From positions 1-64,000 of the forward strand of contig NZ_JADHEC010000005.1 of assembly GCF_015277675.1 (NCBI RefSeq): 64,000 bases of DNA, written 5' to 3'. Origin of the DNA: Flavobacterium soyangense. GTDB taxonomy: Bacteria > Bacteroidota > Bacteroidia > Flavobacteriales > Flavobacteriaceae. Each line of letters starts with the position of its first letter. The first letter of the stretch is position 1. This document shows positions 32,284-42,598 of the stretch, in pieces. The position numbers and the translations under genes were made by a program. The notes beneath the pieces are model-generated. The model was not told the DNA's origin. It searched no databases and worked only from the letters and a program-made list of their open reading frames with translations.

Positions 32284-33186
32284 ATGAAGTACAAAAAACC
32301 TCCTTATTTAAAAAAAGGTGATACGATTATGATTGTTGCTCCGGCTGGATTTGTATCTGATGCTACTGAGATTGCTCCGGGTATTGCCTTAGCCAAAAGT
32401 TGGGGACTGGAAGTAATCGTGGGAGAAAATGTATTTAAAAAACACAATCATTTTGCAGGAACGGATGAAGAACGTCAAAGCGATTTGCAATTGGCTCTCA
32501 ATAATACAATTATAAAGGCTATTTGGTGTTCCAGAGGCGGTTATGGAACCATTCGTATCATTGACCAAATTGATTTTACTGCTTTCGAAAAGAATCCAAA
32601 ATGGGTTGTCGGTTTTTCTGATATTACTACTTTGCACACAACTATTCACAATCTTGGTTTTGCCAGCATTCACGCTACAATGCCTGGAGGAATTAAAAAT
32701 GCTTCGGATGAAACGCAACAAACGCTTTATAAAGCATTATTTGGCTATAGTTATGGATTCGAAATTCCGACAAATCCTTTAAATAAAAAGGGAAGCACTT
32801 CAGGAATCTTAATTGGCGGGAATTTATCAATAATCAATTCGATGATTGGAAGTAATTCTGAAGTCAATACTTATGGTAAAATCCTGTTTATTGAAGATGT
32901 TGGCGAGGATTTGTATCGTGTGGATCGAATGATGCACACTTTAAAAAGAACTGGTGCACTAAAAAATCTTAATGGACTAATTGTAGGTGATTTTAATTAT
33001 GACGTGAAAAAAGACACTTTATTTGGAGGAACACATCGTGAAATTATTCTAAATACGGTAAAAGAATATCATTTTCCTGTACTATTTGATTTTCCAGCGG
33101 GACACGTCAGAGATAATCGAACTCTAATTTTTGGTAAAGAAATCAATATAGAAGTGAATGACACTGAATCAAAAATTAGCTATTAA
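32284..33186 (+). CDS. LD-carboxypeptidase (muramoyltetrapeptide carboxypeptidase, S66 family)
   Basis: A 300-residue peptidase that removes the terminal D-alanine from tetrapeptides during murein recycling. S66 features: IVAPAGFV near the start, the nucleophile in WCSRGGYGTIRI (usually S in a GGYG context), VGFSDITTLH, then GGNLSIINSMIG, LFIEDVGEDLYRVDRMM and a late GHVRDN with the catalytic His/Glu. The ATG at 32284 is preferred; an in-frame ATG at 32236 would add 16 residues not typical of the family. No signal peptide is seen, consistent with a cytosolic enzyme. Confidence 0.9.
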   Translation: MKYKKPPYLKKGDTIMIVAPAGFVSDATEIAPGIALAKSWGLEVIVGENVFKKHNHFAGTDEERQSDLQLALNNTIIKAIWCSRGGYGTIRIIDQIDFTAFEKNPKWVVGFSDITTLHTTIHNLGFASIHATMPGGIKNASDETQQTLYKALFGYSYGFEIPTNPLNKKGSTSGILIGGNLSIINSMIGSNSEVNTYGKILFIEDVGEDLYRVDRMMHTLKRTGALKNLNGLIVGDFNYDVKKDTLFGGTHREIILNTVKEYHFPVLFDFPAGHVRDNRTLIFGKEINIEVNDTESKISY

Positions 33187-33224
33187 TTTTCGTTCCAAGA
33201 TTAATTTTTCTTAATTTACTCCGT

Positions 33225-34289
33225 CTATTTGCTATCGCTCGAGTCTCCGTCTCCTAACAGCATAGACAATGTCTTTAAACCTTCGGTTCTTTCAGCTATT
33301 AATTTTGCAATACTAACAAATGGTATAAACAAAATCATTCCGGCTGCTCCCCAAATCATCCCGCCAAGAATTACAACCAAAATAATAATAAGCGTGTTTA
33401 TTTTTAAACGGCTTCCTACTGCAAAAGGAAAAATAACATAAGCTTCCAGAATCTGAACAATGCTAAAAACCAAGATAACGCCTATTGGATACCAAATGGA
33501 ATTAAACGTAATCCAAGAAACGGTAATTGGTAAAAGTGACGAAATTATTATTCCTACATAAGGAATAAAAGTTAGGATGGAAGCAATAAATCCAAACAAA
33601 AACGAATGTGGAATGCCAATAATGGCCAACCCAACGCTGTTTAGAATTCCAACTATTAAATAGACCAAAAGCATTCCTTTGATAAAGTTATAATAAGCGT
33701 GAATAGTTTCTAGAAGGATTTCCCGAATGATTTCTTTCTTCTCTGAAGGGAAAATATGATAAAGCACATTGACCAATAAATGACGATAATAAAGAATGAG
33801 TATGGAATAAACTGGGATTATCAGAAGGTAAAAAAAGGATTCCGAAAGAGAATATATAGTTATTTTGAGCAACGAAATAGCTTGTGTTCCGGAGTTGCTG
33901 ATTACATTATTTATAAAATCCATTTGTTTTTCAGAACTTACATCAAATCGCTCAGCAATAAAACCACTCAGTTGGTTCGCAGTTTCCAATAGTTTTACCC
34001 TGAATATTTGCCATTCATTTGAAAACTCCACTATTTGTGTAAAAAGTAAATAAACCACTGCTCCAAAAAAGAGAAATACTCCAAAAATGGATATGAATAT
34101 GGCGATGCCTTTATTGATTCTTTTTTTCTCCATCCACTTGCATACTGGATAAAGAATAAAACTAATGAGCATTGAAAAACTCAGCGGAATGAATAACGTT
34201 TTGCCAAAATAAAGCAAAACCGAAATTAATACCGTATATTGAAGAATTTCAAGTGCCGAAAACTTCTTGTTTGATGTAATTGGTATCAT
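33225..34289 (-). CDS. AI-2E/PerM-family membrane transporter
   Basis: A 354-residue polytopic protein with about eight helices. N-terminal pair near 12-60 (LFIPLSFSMLISFILYP), a third near 65-85, a soluble segment, then helices from about 150 onward with GIPHSFLFGFIASILTFIPYVG and GSRLKINTLIIILVVILGGMIWGAAGMILFIPF. This is the PF01594 pattern. Family members export autoinducer-2 or act as Na+/H+ antiporters; which applies is unknown. Convergent with the LD-carboxypeptidase gene, with only 38 bases between. Confidence 0.9.
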   Translation of the reverse strand: MIPITSNKKFSALEILQYTVLISVLLYFGKTLFIPLSFSMLISFILYPVCKWMEKKRINKGIAIFISIFGVFLFFGAVVYLLFTQIVEFSNEWQIFRVKLLETANQLSGFIAERFDVSSEKQMDFINNVISNSGTQAISLLKITIYSLSESFFYLLIIPVYSILILYYRHLLVNVLYHIFPSEKKEIIREILLETIHAYYNFIKGMLLVYLIVGILNSVGLAIIGIPHSFLFGFIASILTFIPYVGIIISSLLPITVSWITFNSIWYPIGVILVFSIVQILEAYVIFPFAVGSRLKINTLIIILVVILGGMIWGAAGMILFIPFVSIAKLIAERTEGLKTLSMLLGDGDSSDSK

Positions 34290-34357
34290 AATAATTCAGA
34301 ATTTATGACTTTATACTTTTGTAATAGACGTTAATTCTTCTTAATTACTTAACTTTA

Positions 34358-34415
34358 TTTGCCATTGCTTTACCCGTTCGAGCTATGCTCTCAGGTTAGA
34401 CGAAGCAATGACAAA
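34358..34415. repeat. Short palindromic intergenic repeat (REP/MITE-like)
   Basis: Outer arms TTTGCCATTGCTT (34358-34370) and AAGCAATGACAAA (34403-34415) are inverted with one mismatch; inside, GAGC-TAT-GCTC forms a second small hairpin. It is more GC-rich than its surroundings. It lies just after the stop of the hybrid kinase gene and before the AI-2E gene on the minus strand, so it might also act as a terminator-like structure. It shares GCAATGAC-type words with the element at 29786-29895. Confidence 0.6.
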
Positions 34416-34421
34416 ACAAGT

Positions 34422-37400
34422 TTATTTTTTGAAATACTTTTGTATTAACTCACCCAATGAGGTAATATTTATAGGTTTCGAAATATAATCAGTACATCCT
34501 GCAGCTATTGCATTGTCACGGTCACTCTGCATTCCGTTAGCGGTTTGGGCAATAATTACCAAGTCTTTGTTGAATTCTCTAATAAGATTCGTGGCTTCAT
34601 AACCACCCATTTCCGGCATATTAATATCCATCATTACAAGATCTATATCAGGGTTGTTGCGACAAGCTTCAATAGCTTCAATGCCAGTGCTTACTTTTAT
34701 GATTTCTTTGCTATATGGTTTTACGGCTATTGTAATGAGTAATTTTGATATCGCATCGTCTTCGACAATCAATACTTTCAGGTCTTTAATTTTATTTTCC
34801 TCTTTTCCTGCTGAACCTGCTTTTTCGATAAAATTCTTTTCTTCGGTTTTATTTTCAGAATGGAATGGAATAGTAAAATAAAAAGTGCTTCCTTTTCCTT
34901 CTTTGCTTTCGACCCAAATTTTTCCGCCCAGCATTTCAACATAGGCTTTTGATATAGCCAATCCTAAACCCGATCCTTCATGTGAACGGCTTATGCTATC
35001 ACTGACTTGCCTGAATCTTTCGAAAATTATTTTTTTCTGGGATTTTGAGATTCCTAAACCGGTATCTTTTATATGAAATTCCAAGTATCCTCCTTTTTTT
35101 TCACAACCAAATTCTATTGAACCTTCATTGGTAAATTTGATGGCATTTTTTACAAGATTTGTTAAGACAGCATAGACTTTCTCACGATCAGTATTTATGA
35201 TAGTATCTTTTGATGCTAATTGTTTTGAAACCAAAAGTTCTATTCCTTTTTGTTTTGCTTCAGGTTTAAAGAAGGTATAAATGTATTCAATCTGTTCGTT
35301 TACATTTGTTTCTGACAAGGAAACTTCTATTTGTCCAGATTCTACTTTTGAAATACTGATGATGTCATTAATGATATTAAGCATCCGTTTTCCACTTTTT
35401 TCTATAATATTAATGTATTCCTGCTGTTCTTCACCTGATAGTTTTGGTTCTTTCAAAAGTTCGGTAAAACCCAGAATACCATTCATAGGTGTGCGGATTT
35501 CGTGACTCATATTAGCAAGAAAAGCTAATTTTAAACGATCACTTTCTTCGGCACGTTCTTTTGATTTAACCAATTCTTTTTCTGCTTTTTTTCGATCTGT
35601 AATGTCTTCTTTGATGGCGATAAAATGTGTCGTTTTGCCCTCGTCATTTAAAATGGGCGAAATCGTGGCCGATTCCCAGAAAAGTGTTCCATCTTTTCTC
35701 TTGTTATGAAATTCGCCATGCCATTCTTTTCCTTCAGTTATTGTTTCCCACATTTGCTTATATTCCTCGGACGAGATATACTCTGATTTTAAAACCAGTG
35801 GATTTTGACTCATTACTTCCTCAACGGTATATCCTGTTGTTTCGATAAATTTTGGATTCGCATATTCGATTTCGCCATTTATATTTGTAATGACAATTGT
35901 AACGGGACTTTGCTCTACAGCTTGCGATAGTTGACGAATTTTTTCTTCGGTACGTTTGCGATCCTCATCAATTTGAATTTTTTCAAGGGCAAATGAAATG
36001 TTTAGAATAATTTTTTCGAGTAATGAAATTTCTTCCTCCGAAGAAAAAAAGTTGACTTCTTCAGAATATAAGTTAAAAGCCCCAATAATTTTGTTGCGAA
36101 CGATTATAGGAATCGATATTGATGAAGAATACCCTCGTTCCATAGCCTCTTTGCGCCATGGTTTCATTATGGGGTCATTTGCAATATCGTTACAAATCAC
36201 AGTTTTAACTTCACGCATGACGATTCCTGTTGGGCCTCTTCCTTCAAGTATGTCAGCTACTGTTGTAATATTACTTTTTGTGAAATAACCATTTTCAAAT
36301 CCGGCAAATGCTTCTGTAATAACTCTTTGATTATCATCTATCAATCCTATCCAACTCATGCGGAATTTGCCAAATGCAACTGAGATATTGCATATTTCCT
36401 GAAACAATTCTTTCTGGTTGTGTGTTCTAATAATCAAATTATTGATTTGACTAATCAGAGCATACATTCGATTAATTTTAGTTAACTCAAGAGCCGATTG
36501 CTTACGCTCAGTAATATCGTGAACAATAACCTGAACTGCAGTTTCATGATTATAAATGGTTGGGATTGCTTTTATCTCCACGTCAAAAGGAGTGCCATCT
36601 AAACGGATAAATTTTTCTTCTACAGTAGCAGATGCATTATTATCACGAACTACTTCTTTCATTCTTTGAATAACATCAGCAAGACTATCAGGATGGATAA
36701 ATTGTAAAACGGGTTTGCCAATTATTTCCTCTTCGTTTTTTGCTCCCAGCATCCTGAGACCTTCATCATTCATAAAAGCAATTCTATCATCTTTATAGAT
36801 TACAATTGCATCTGGAGAATTTTCTACCAGGCCACGGTATTTTTCTTCACTTTCGCGTAACGATTCTTCAACTTGTTTCTGCTTGGTAATATCGAACATG
36901 ACACCTTGCAAAAGTATTGGCTTTTCATCTTCAGTAATTACCTTTACAAGATCTCTAAGCCAGACTATTTTCCCATTATTAGCAATGAAACGGTAGGTAA
37001 AATCGTGAGATTCCATTAGTTTTGTGCGAGAAATACAATATTTAATAGTTTGCTCTCTATCGTCGGGATGTATGTGATTTTTCCAAAACCCATTACTATA
37101 CCATTCCTGAATTGGAAATCCTAGTAATCGTTCTGCTTGTTTGCTAACGAAAGTGAAATTGAAAGTCAGGGCATCGGCTTCCCATATAATACCATCACTT
37201 GAATCTAATAAATTTCGGATTTTTTCTTCGCTTTTGCGCAAAGAATTTTCAATAATTTTTTTTTCAGTGACATCAGAAATAAAGCCATGCCAAAGCACTG
37301 ATCCATCATCTTGCTTTTGTGGTTTTGCATTACCGGAAAGAAAACGAACAATACCATCATTAAATTTAACCCGATATTCATGTTTCCAAGGTGTCAAGGA

Positions 37401-39320
37401 TTTTGCTGATTCCTGAATCGAAGTGGTTACAGCGGTAAGGTCATCCGGATGAATTTTTTCTAATACTATGGAGGCATCTTTACGCACTTCTTCTGGGCTA
37501 ACACCGTAAATTTCTCTGATTCCTTCGCTGGCATAAGGAAAACAAGAGCTGCCGTCAGGACGCAAAAGGTATTGGTAAACGACTCCTGGTACACGGCTTG
37601 CAATATTATGAATAAGATTTAGTGCATCTTCCTTAGTTTTTTCTGCTTTTTTACGATCTGTAATATCGTAAAAAGAACCCACCAGTGACTTGTTTCCTGA
37701 TTCATCTATAAAGCGAGTTTTACTTATAATGACTGTGTGTACAATACCTTTCACGATGAGTTTTTCTTCACGAATGTCTTGAATACCGGTATCAAGAACA
37801 TTTCTATCAATCTTTAGAAAATGTATTTTCTCATTTTTTGGAAAGTTTTGGGCTAAGGTTTTACCGATTACACTTTTTTCATTTAGGCCAAAGAAATTGC
37901 AAAAAGCACTATTTGCATAGGTTACTTTATAGTTATTATCCTTGAGGAATATGGGGCTTCCAACCATTTCAAGAATAGCCCGAATGCGTTCTTTTTCAGA
38001 TCTCAATTTATGTTCTGTTATCTTGCGAACTGTAATATCACGGGCGAGAACAATAAAATGTTTATTTATATTGCTGCGTTCTTTTATTGGTGATACTGAA
38101 AGTTCAAACCAGTGTTTGCCTTGCGGTAAATCGAGAGCATATTGTTTTCCTGAAGACCAACCTATAGCATCAGCTTCCTGAATTGCCTCCATACACGTTT
38201 TTACTACGTCGGGGGGAAGAATTTCTTGAATTAATTTGCCCATAAAAATAGCTGGAGGAACAGCAAGCAAATCTTCACGGTGCGCTTGATAATGATGAAT
38301 TCTGCCATCAAACCCAACTTCAAAAAGAATGTCTGGGATTGCTTCAAGAATGGTTGCCAGATTTTCTTGTGCTTTTCTACTGTTTTCTTCGGTTTGTTTG
38401 CGCTCCGTAATGTCTCTGGCAATATTCATTACCGCAGGTTCATTAAGGTAGTTAATTATTATACTTTCAATATCAACATTTCTCAGATTTCCCTTTTTGT
38501 TTTTGATAATAGTTTCAAAATCTATCTTTCCTTTAGAGATTAAAGCGTCTACTTTTGACTTTCTTTTTTTATCGGATATTGTTTCAATGTCTAAGACACT
38601 CATTGCTAAAAGTTCTTTTTTTGTATAGCCAAAAAGGGTTGTTGTAGCTGGATTTACTTCAATAAAATTGCCAGGTTTACCATCTTCATCTATTCTAAAT
38701 ATAGTGATGCTATCCCTGTTCGTTTCAAAAAGAGTGCGGTATTTTTCCTCACTGATTTTTGTTTCTTTTTCCGCTTTTTTCCGTTGACTAATATCAACCA
38801 TCGTCAAAAGGCATTGTTCGCGATCTTCACTAACAATTCCTGAAAGATAAACATAAGTAGGAAATTCCGACACTTTGGTCAATTTTAGTTCACAGGTTTG
38901 TCTTGTGTTACTATCAAATAGTTCTTCAAGAAATAAATTAAATTTTGGTCTGGTTTGATCAGTGACAAAAAGTGCAAAACGATTATTTAACAATAGCGAA
39001 CGTTCTTTTCCCAAAAGATCGGCTCCTCTAAAATTAAGCTCCATAATTTCGCCTTCTTTCGAAAGTGTGAAATAGCCGGAAGGTGCAAAATCATATAAAT
39101 TAGTATATTTTTCAGCATCATTTTCAGCTTTCTTTTTAGCTAAAAGCAGTTCCTCGTTTTGCATTTCGAGTTCTATCTGGTGTACATCAAGCTCATGCAC
39201 GAGTTTTAGAATTTCTATATCAGAATAGTGTATATCATTATTTATTGATTTTTTCTTAAGAATTTCTTCGGCTTTTTGACGAAGAAAAGTTGCTTTTAAT
39301 GGGTTTGTTTTATCTTTCAT
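34422..39320 (-). CDS. Giant hybrid sensor histidine kinase with multiple PAS domains, GAF and receiver
   Basis: A 1632-residue soluble-looking sensor kinase with no evident transmembrane segments. After a helical start (1-60) there are about seven PAS domains (roughly 65-945; typical starts are SEEKYRTLFE and SEEKYRGLVE), a GAF domain (about 955-1110), another PAS (about 1120-1245), HisKA with LANMSHEIRTPMNGILGF (phospho-acceptor His near 1272), HATPase_c (about 1370-1485, including GSGLGLAISKAYVEMLGG) and a receiver (about 1510-1632, LIVEDD, acceptor Asp in MMDINMPEMGG near 1565, Lys in YISKP). It lies 48 bases downstream of the CheB-CheR-PAS gene, so the two probably act in one signalling path (inference). 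No DNA-binding output is seen. Confidence 0.94.
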   Translation of the reverse strand: MKDKTNPLKATFLRQKAEEILKKKSINNDIHYSDIEILKLVHELDVHQIELEMQNEELLLAKKKAENDAEKYTNLYDFAPSGYFTLSKEGEIMELNFRGADLLGKERSLLLNNRFALFVTDQTRPKFNLFLEELFDSNTRQTCELKLTKVSEFPTYVYLSGIVSEDREQCLLTMVDISQRKKAEKETKISEEKYRTLFETNRDSITIFRIDEDGKPGNFIEVNPATTTLFGYTKKELLAMSVLDIETISDKKRKSKVDALISKGKIDFETIIKNKKGNLRNVDIESIIINYLNEPAVMNIARDITERKQTEENSRKAQENLATILEAIPDILFEVGFDGRIHHYQAHREDLLAVPPAIFMGKLIQEILPPDVVKTCMEAIQEADAIGWSSGKQYALDLPQGKHWFELSVSPIKERSNINKHFIVLARDITVRKITEHKLRSEKERIRAILEMVGSPIFLKDNNYKVTYANSAFCNFFGLNEKSVIGKTLAQNFPKNEKIHFLKIDRNVLDTGIQDIREEKLIVKGIVHTVIISKTRFIDESGNKSLVGSFYDITDRKKAEKTKEDALNLIHNIASRVPGVVYQYLLRPDGSSCFPYASEGIREIYGVSPEEVRKDASIVLEKIHPDDLTAVTTSIQESAKSLTPWKHEYRVKFNDGIVRFLSGNAKPQKQDDGSVLWHGFISDVTEKKIIENSLRKSEEKIRNLLDSSDGIIWEADALTFNFTFVSKQAERLLGFPIQEWYSNGFWKNHIHPDDREQTIKYCISRTKLMESHDFTYRFIANNGKIVWLRDLVKVITEDEKPILLQGVMFDITKQKQVEESLRESEEKYRGLVENSPDAIVIYKDDRIAFMNDEGLRMLGAKNEEEIIGKPVLQFIHPDSLADVIQRMKEVVRDNNASATVEEKFIRLDGTPFDVEIKAIPTIYNHETAVQVIVHDITERKQSALELTKINRMYALISQINNLIIRTHNQKELFQEICNISVAFGKFRMSWIGLIDDNQRVITEAFAGFENGYFTKSNITTVADILEGRGPTGIVMREVKTVICNDIANDPIMKPWRKEAMERGYSSSISIPIIVRNKIIGAFNLYSEEVNFFSSEEEISLLEKIILNISFALEKIQIDEDRKRTEEKIRQLSQAVEQSPVTIVITNINGEIEYANPKFIETTGYTVEEVMSQNPLVLKSEYISSEEYKQMWETITEGKEWHGEFHNKRKDGTLFWESATISPILNDEGKTTHFIAIKEDITDRKKAEKELVKSKERAEESDRLKLAFLANMSHEIRTPMNGILGFTELLKEPKLSGEEQQEYINIIEKSGKRMLNIINDIISISKVESGQIEVSLSETNVNEQIEYIYTFFKPEAKQKGIELLVSKQLASKDTIINTDREKVYAVLTNLVKNAIKFTNEGSIEFGCEKKGGYLEFHIKDTGLGISKSQKKIIFERFRQVSDSISRSHEGSGLGLAISKAYVEMLGGKIWVESKEGKGSTFYFTIPFHSENKTEEKNFIEKAGSAGKEENKIKDLKVLIVEDDAISKLLITIAVKPYSKEIIKVSTGIEAIEACRNNPDIDLVMMDINMPEMGGYEATNLIREFNKDLVIIAQTANGMQSDRDNAIAAGCTDYISKPINITSLGELIQKYFKK

Positions 39321-39368
39321 AAATATATTCTATTTTTGAAATAGTACTTTTGGCTAATTTTTTCGATT

Positions 39369-42365
39369 TTATTTGTTTTTAAGAAGAATTTCTTCAGCCA
39401 GTTTTTTCTCGGTGATATCACGAATAAAACACTGAATAACTTTATGATCCGCTACTGTATATTTGTTGCTGATGAACTCTACATAGATCTTTTTTCCTTT
39501 TAAGGATTCAAGCGGCAAATTATCGTAGTGTATGATTCTTTTCTTCTGCAATTCCAAGAATTTTTCTTTATTTGCAACGATATCTTTAAGAAATCCAATT
39601 TCCCAGATTGCTTTTTCAAGAAACTCTTCTTTTGAATAGCCCAGAAGATCAATCAAAAAAGGATTTACATCGGTAATTTTTCCGGTTTCTGCATCTAGCA
39701 TAAGAATACCATCTTTGGCTGACTCAAAAAGGTGACGGTAATGGGTTTCCCTATTTAATTGTAGAGATACGTTGGCTTCTTTTAATTCTATTTCCAGTTT
39801 TTTGGCTTTGGTAATATTGGTAAATGTTAACACTAATCCATCAATATGATCGTCAATGGTGCGATAAGGCATAATTTTTATGCTGAACCATCTTCCGTCA
39901 TTCGTTTCGGTTTCGGTTTCTATGGATGTTAGGTTTTTGATGACCAACTTGGCATTAGTTCCTATTTCCGGGTATTTCAGATCAGAAACCAAATCTGTAA
40001 AAGGTCGGCCAATATCTGAGGCACGCACTTTGAATATTTCGGCAATCGGGTCAGTAAATCGGCGAATGTTTAGCTCTTTGTCCAGAAATAGTGTGGCAAT
40101 TTCGGTACTGTTGAGCAGGTTCTTCATATCGTTATTTGCCCTCGAAAAATCGGCTACCTTATTTTGAAGCTCGCTGTTTACGGTTTGCAATTCTTCGTTT
40201 AAACTTTGCATTTCTTCCTTTGAAGTAGTTAATTCCTCATTAGTGGATTGTAATTCTTCGTTTGTGGATTGTAATTCCTCATTAGTTGATTTTAGTTCTT
40301 CCTGTGAAGTTTGCATTTCTTCACGTACAGTCTGCAAATCTTCATAACACTGATTGAGTTCTAATTCGAGTTCTTTTTGTTGTACATTGTAACTTTCTTT
40401 ATTTGTTTTTAGATTCGTCACTTTAGATTCTACAATTTCAGCCACGTCATTGAAAACGATCAGAATCATATCTTTTATGGTTTCTGGTTTTTCTAACCGT
40501 TGAATGGTAATATTTACAAAACAGACTTTGCCATTTTCTACTTTCACATTTTGAAGTTTTACGGCATCATACGTTTTTAAAGCTTTTTGAAAAGCAGCCG
40601 GAAATACTATTCGTAAACCTTCACGAAGCATTGCATAAATATTCCAGTTTGCTTTTCCTGCAACGGGTTCCAGATATTTTCCGGTACGACCGGTAATGTA
40701 AATAATATCGCCTTTTTCGTTTACCAGCACACTGGCAGGAGTAAACTGCTGAAGCAAAATTTGATCAGCAAGAGTTTGTATGTTTTCAACAACTTTTTGA
40801 GGCTGCTTCATTTCTGGTTTTGTTTTGTTAGTTATAGAAAAGGAACTGGGAAAATCAAGTAGTCTTGATTCTTGCGGTATTAAAGAACGTTTAAAAATTT
40901 TTAATTTGTTGTCAAGCACTTCAAAACCTTCGTTATCTGAACCGAGAGTTTCGGCAGAGCCAAGAATCATGATTCCTCCTGGTTTAAGACTGTAATTGAA
41001 TAGTGCCATTAGTTTTTTTTGCAATTCAGGTTCCATATAAATCAGCATGTTACGACAAGTAAGAATATCGAGTTTTGTAAAAGGCGGATCTTTAATTACG
41101 TTTTGTGGAGCAAAAACCACCATTTCGCGTATGACAGCATTTACCCGATAGCCTTCGCTATCCCCATTAAAAAACTGGGAAAGACGTTCTGGCGATACAT
41201 CGGCAACAATATTTGGAGGAAAAACACCTTTTCGGGCTTTTTCTATGGCTTCAATATCAAGATCAGTGGCAAAAATTTGTAAACTCAGGTTTCGGTAGTT
41301 ATTATTTTTTGCCAATGCTTCTTTAAAAACAATGGCTAGCGTATAAGCTTCTTCTCCGGTTGAGCATCCGGTTACCCATGCTCTTAATGTATAGCCATTA
41401 GGTAATTTTTCGAGCATTTCAGGAAGAATTTGTTGCCCTAGTTTTTTCCAGACTTCAGGATCACGAAAAAAATTTGTTACTCCTATCAGTAATTCTTTAA
41501 AAAGGATTTCGGTTTCTTTAGGGTTTTCCTGCATAAACCTGACATAATTTTGAATCTTGTCAATTTTGTGAATGCCTTTGCGTCTTTCGATACGACGAAA
41601 CAAGGTGCTTTTTTTGTACATCGAAAAATCGTGACCGGTTTGTTCGCGGAGCAAAATTATAATTTTATCAAGATTGCTTTTGTTTTTACTGTCTATTTCT
41701 AAATCTATTTTGTGTTTTGGCATAAATTGGAGCAATTCGATTAATCTGGCTGGTAATTCTTCGACAGGAGCAATGACGTCAGGTATTATAGCATCGATAG
41801 CACTTCTGGGCATTCCGTCAAATTTTGCTGTTGATGGTTCCTGAACGAGTACAAAACCATTTTTTTCCTTGATTGCTTTTACACCTAAACTGCCATCAGA
41901 ACCCATTCCTGAAAGAATAATTCCAATGCTTTTTTCCTGTCTGTCATTAGCCATAGAACGGAAAAATATATCTATTGGCAGCCTGATTCCGTGAGTTTCT
42001 ATCGTAGCAAAAAGGTACAGTGTGTTATTTAGTATCGACATACTCTTGTTAGGCGGAATCACATAAACGCAGTTAGGTCTTACTTTTATTGCATCAGTAG
42101 CCTGAAAAACGGCCATAGTAGTCATACGTTGCAACAATTCGGGCATCATACCTACGTGGTTTGGGTCAAGATGTTGAACGTTTACGAAAGCCATTCCGTT
42201 ATCCTCTGGCATATTCTTAAAGAACAATTCCAATGTTTCCAGTCCTCCGGCTGAAGATCCGATGGCAACAACAGGGAAATCATTATTTTCGGTACTATCA
42301 GGCATTAAGTTTTCGGATGTTTTTATAACCGAAAGTTCTTCCACTTTCTTTTTAGTTGCTTTCAT
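39369..42365 (-). CDS. CheB-CheR-PAS fusion protein
   Basis: A 998-residue protein joining a CheB-type methylesterase (about 28-210; catalytic Ser in VVAIGSSAGGLE), a CheR-type methyltransferase (about 235-495; RRIERRKG, SAM-binding WVTGCSTGEEAYTLAI), a long coiled coil (about 650-735) with repeated STNEELQ units, and two PAS domains (about 745-990). No kinase domain follows. Such proteins occur beside hybrid kinases outside classical chemotaxis. No receptors or CheA/CheW are near, so modification of a methyl-accepting target is doubtful; signalling to the kinase encoded next is more likely (inference). The ATG at 42365 is preferred over a GTG at 42434. Confidence 0.92.
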   Translation of the reverse strand: MKATKKKVEELSVIKTSENLMPDSTENNDFPVVAIGSSAGGLETLELFFKNMPEDNGMAFVNVQHLDPNHVGMMPELLQRMTTMAVFQATDAIKVRPNCVYVIPPNKSMSILNNTLYLFATIETHGIRLPIDIFFRSMANDRQEKSIGIILSGMGSDGSLGVKAIKEKNGFVLVQEPSTAKFDGMPRSAIDAIIPDVIAPVEELPARLIELLQFMPKHKIDLEIDSKNKSNLDKIIILLREQTGHDFSMYKKSTLFRRIERRKGIHKIDKIQNYVRFMQENPKETEILFKELLIGVTNFFRDPEVWKKLGQQILPEMLEKLPNGYTLRAWVTGCSTGEEAYTLAIVFKEALAKNNNYRNLSLQIFATDLDIEAIEKARKGVFPPNIVADVSPERLSQFFNGDSEGYRVNAVIREMVVFAPQNVIKDPPFTKLDILTCRNMLIYMEPELQKKLMALFNYSLKPGGIMILGSAETLGSDNEGFEVLDNKLKIFKRSLIPQESRLLDFPSSFSITNKTKPEMKQPQKVVENIQTLADQILLQQFTPASVLVNEKGDIIYITGRTGKYLEPVAGKANWNIYAMLREGLRIVFPAAFQKALKTYDAVKLQNVKVENGKVCFVNITIQRLEKPETIKDMILIVFNDVAEIVESKVTNLKTNKESYNVQQKELELELNQCYEDLQTVREEMQTSQEELKSTNEELQSTNEELQSTNEELTTSKEEMQSLNEELQTVNSELQNKVADFSRANNDMKNLLNSTEIATLFLDKELNIRRFTDPIAEIFKVRASDIGRPFTDLVSDLKYPEIGTNAKLVIKNLTSIETETETNDGRWFSIKIMPYRTIDDHIDGLVLTFTNITKAKKLEIELKEANVSLQLNRETHYRHLFESAKDGILMLDAETGKITDVNPFLIDLLGYSKEEFLEKAIWEIGFLKDIVANKEKFLELQKKRIIHYDNLPLESLKGKKIYVEFISNKYTVADHKVIQCFIRDITEKKLAEEILLKNK

Positions 42366-42598
42366 CTTAGAAATACTATTCTTTAATTCAGGGTAATATT
42401 TGAGCTTGATTTGAATTTGTTGTTCAAAACACACTGTATATACTATACCAAATTTAAGTAAATTTCACCAAAATTACAACGATTTTTATGACATTTTTTG
42501 ATTAATTAGTGGAATTTTTCAAAAAATACCCGTGAATTTAAAAAATTTTTATGGGAGTTTGTGATTGGTCTTTCAATATTTGGATCATTGATTTAGAT

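Noticed and set aside
34422..42365. A chemotaxis operon
   Set aside because: CheB and CheR domains are present, but there is no CheA, CheW or receptor, and flavobacteria of this type generally lack flagellar chemotaxis.
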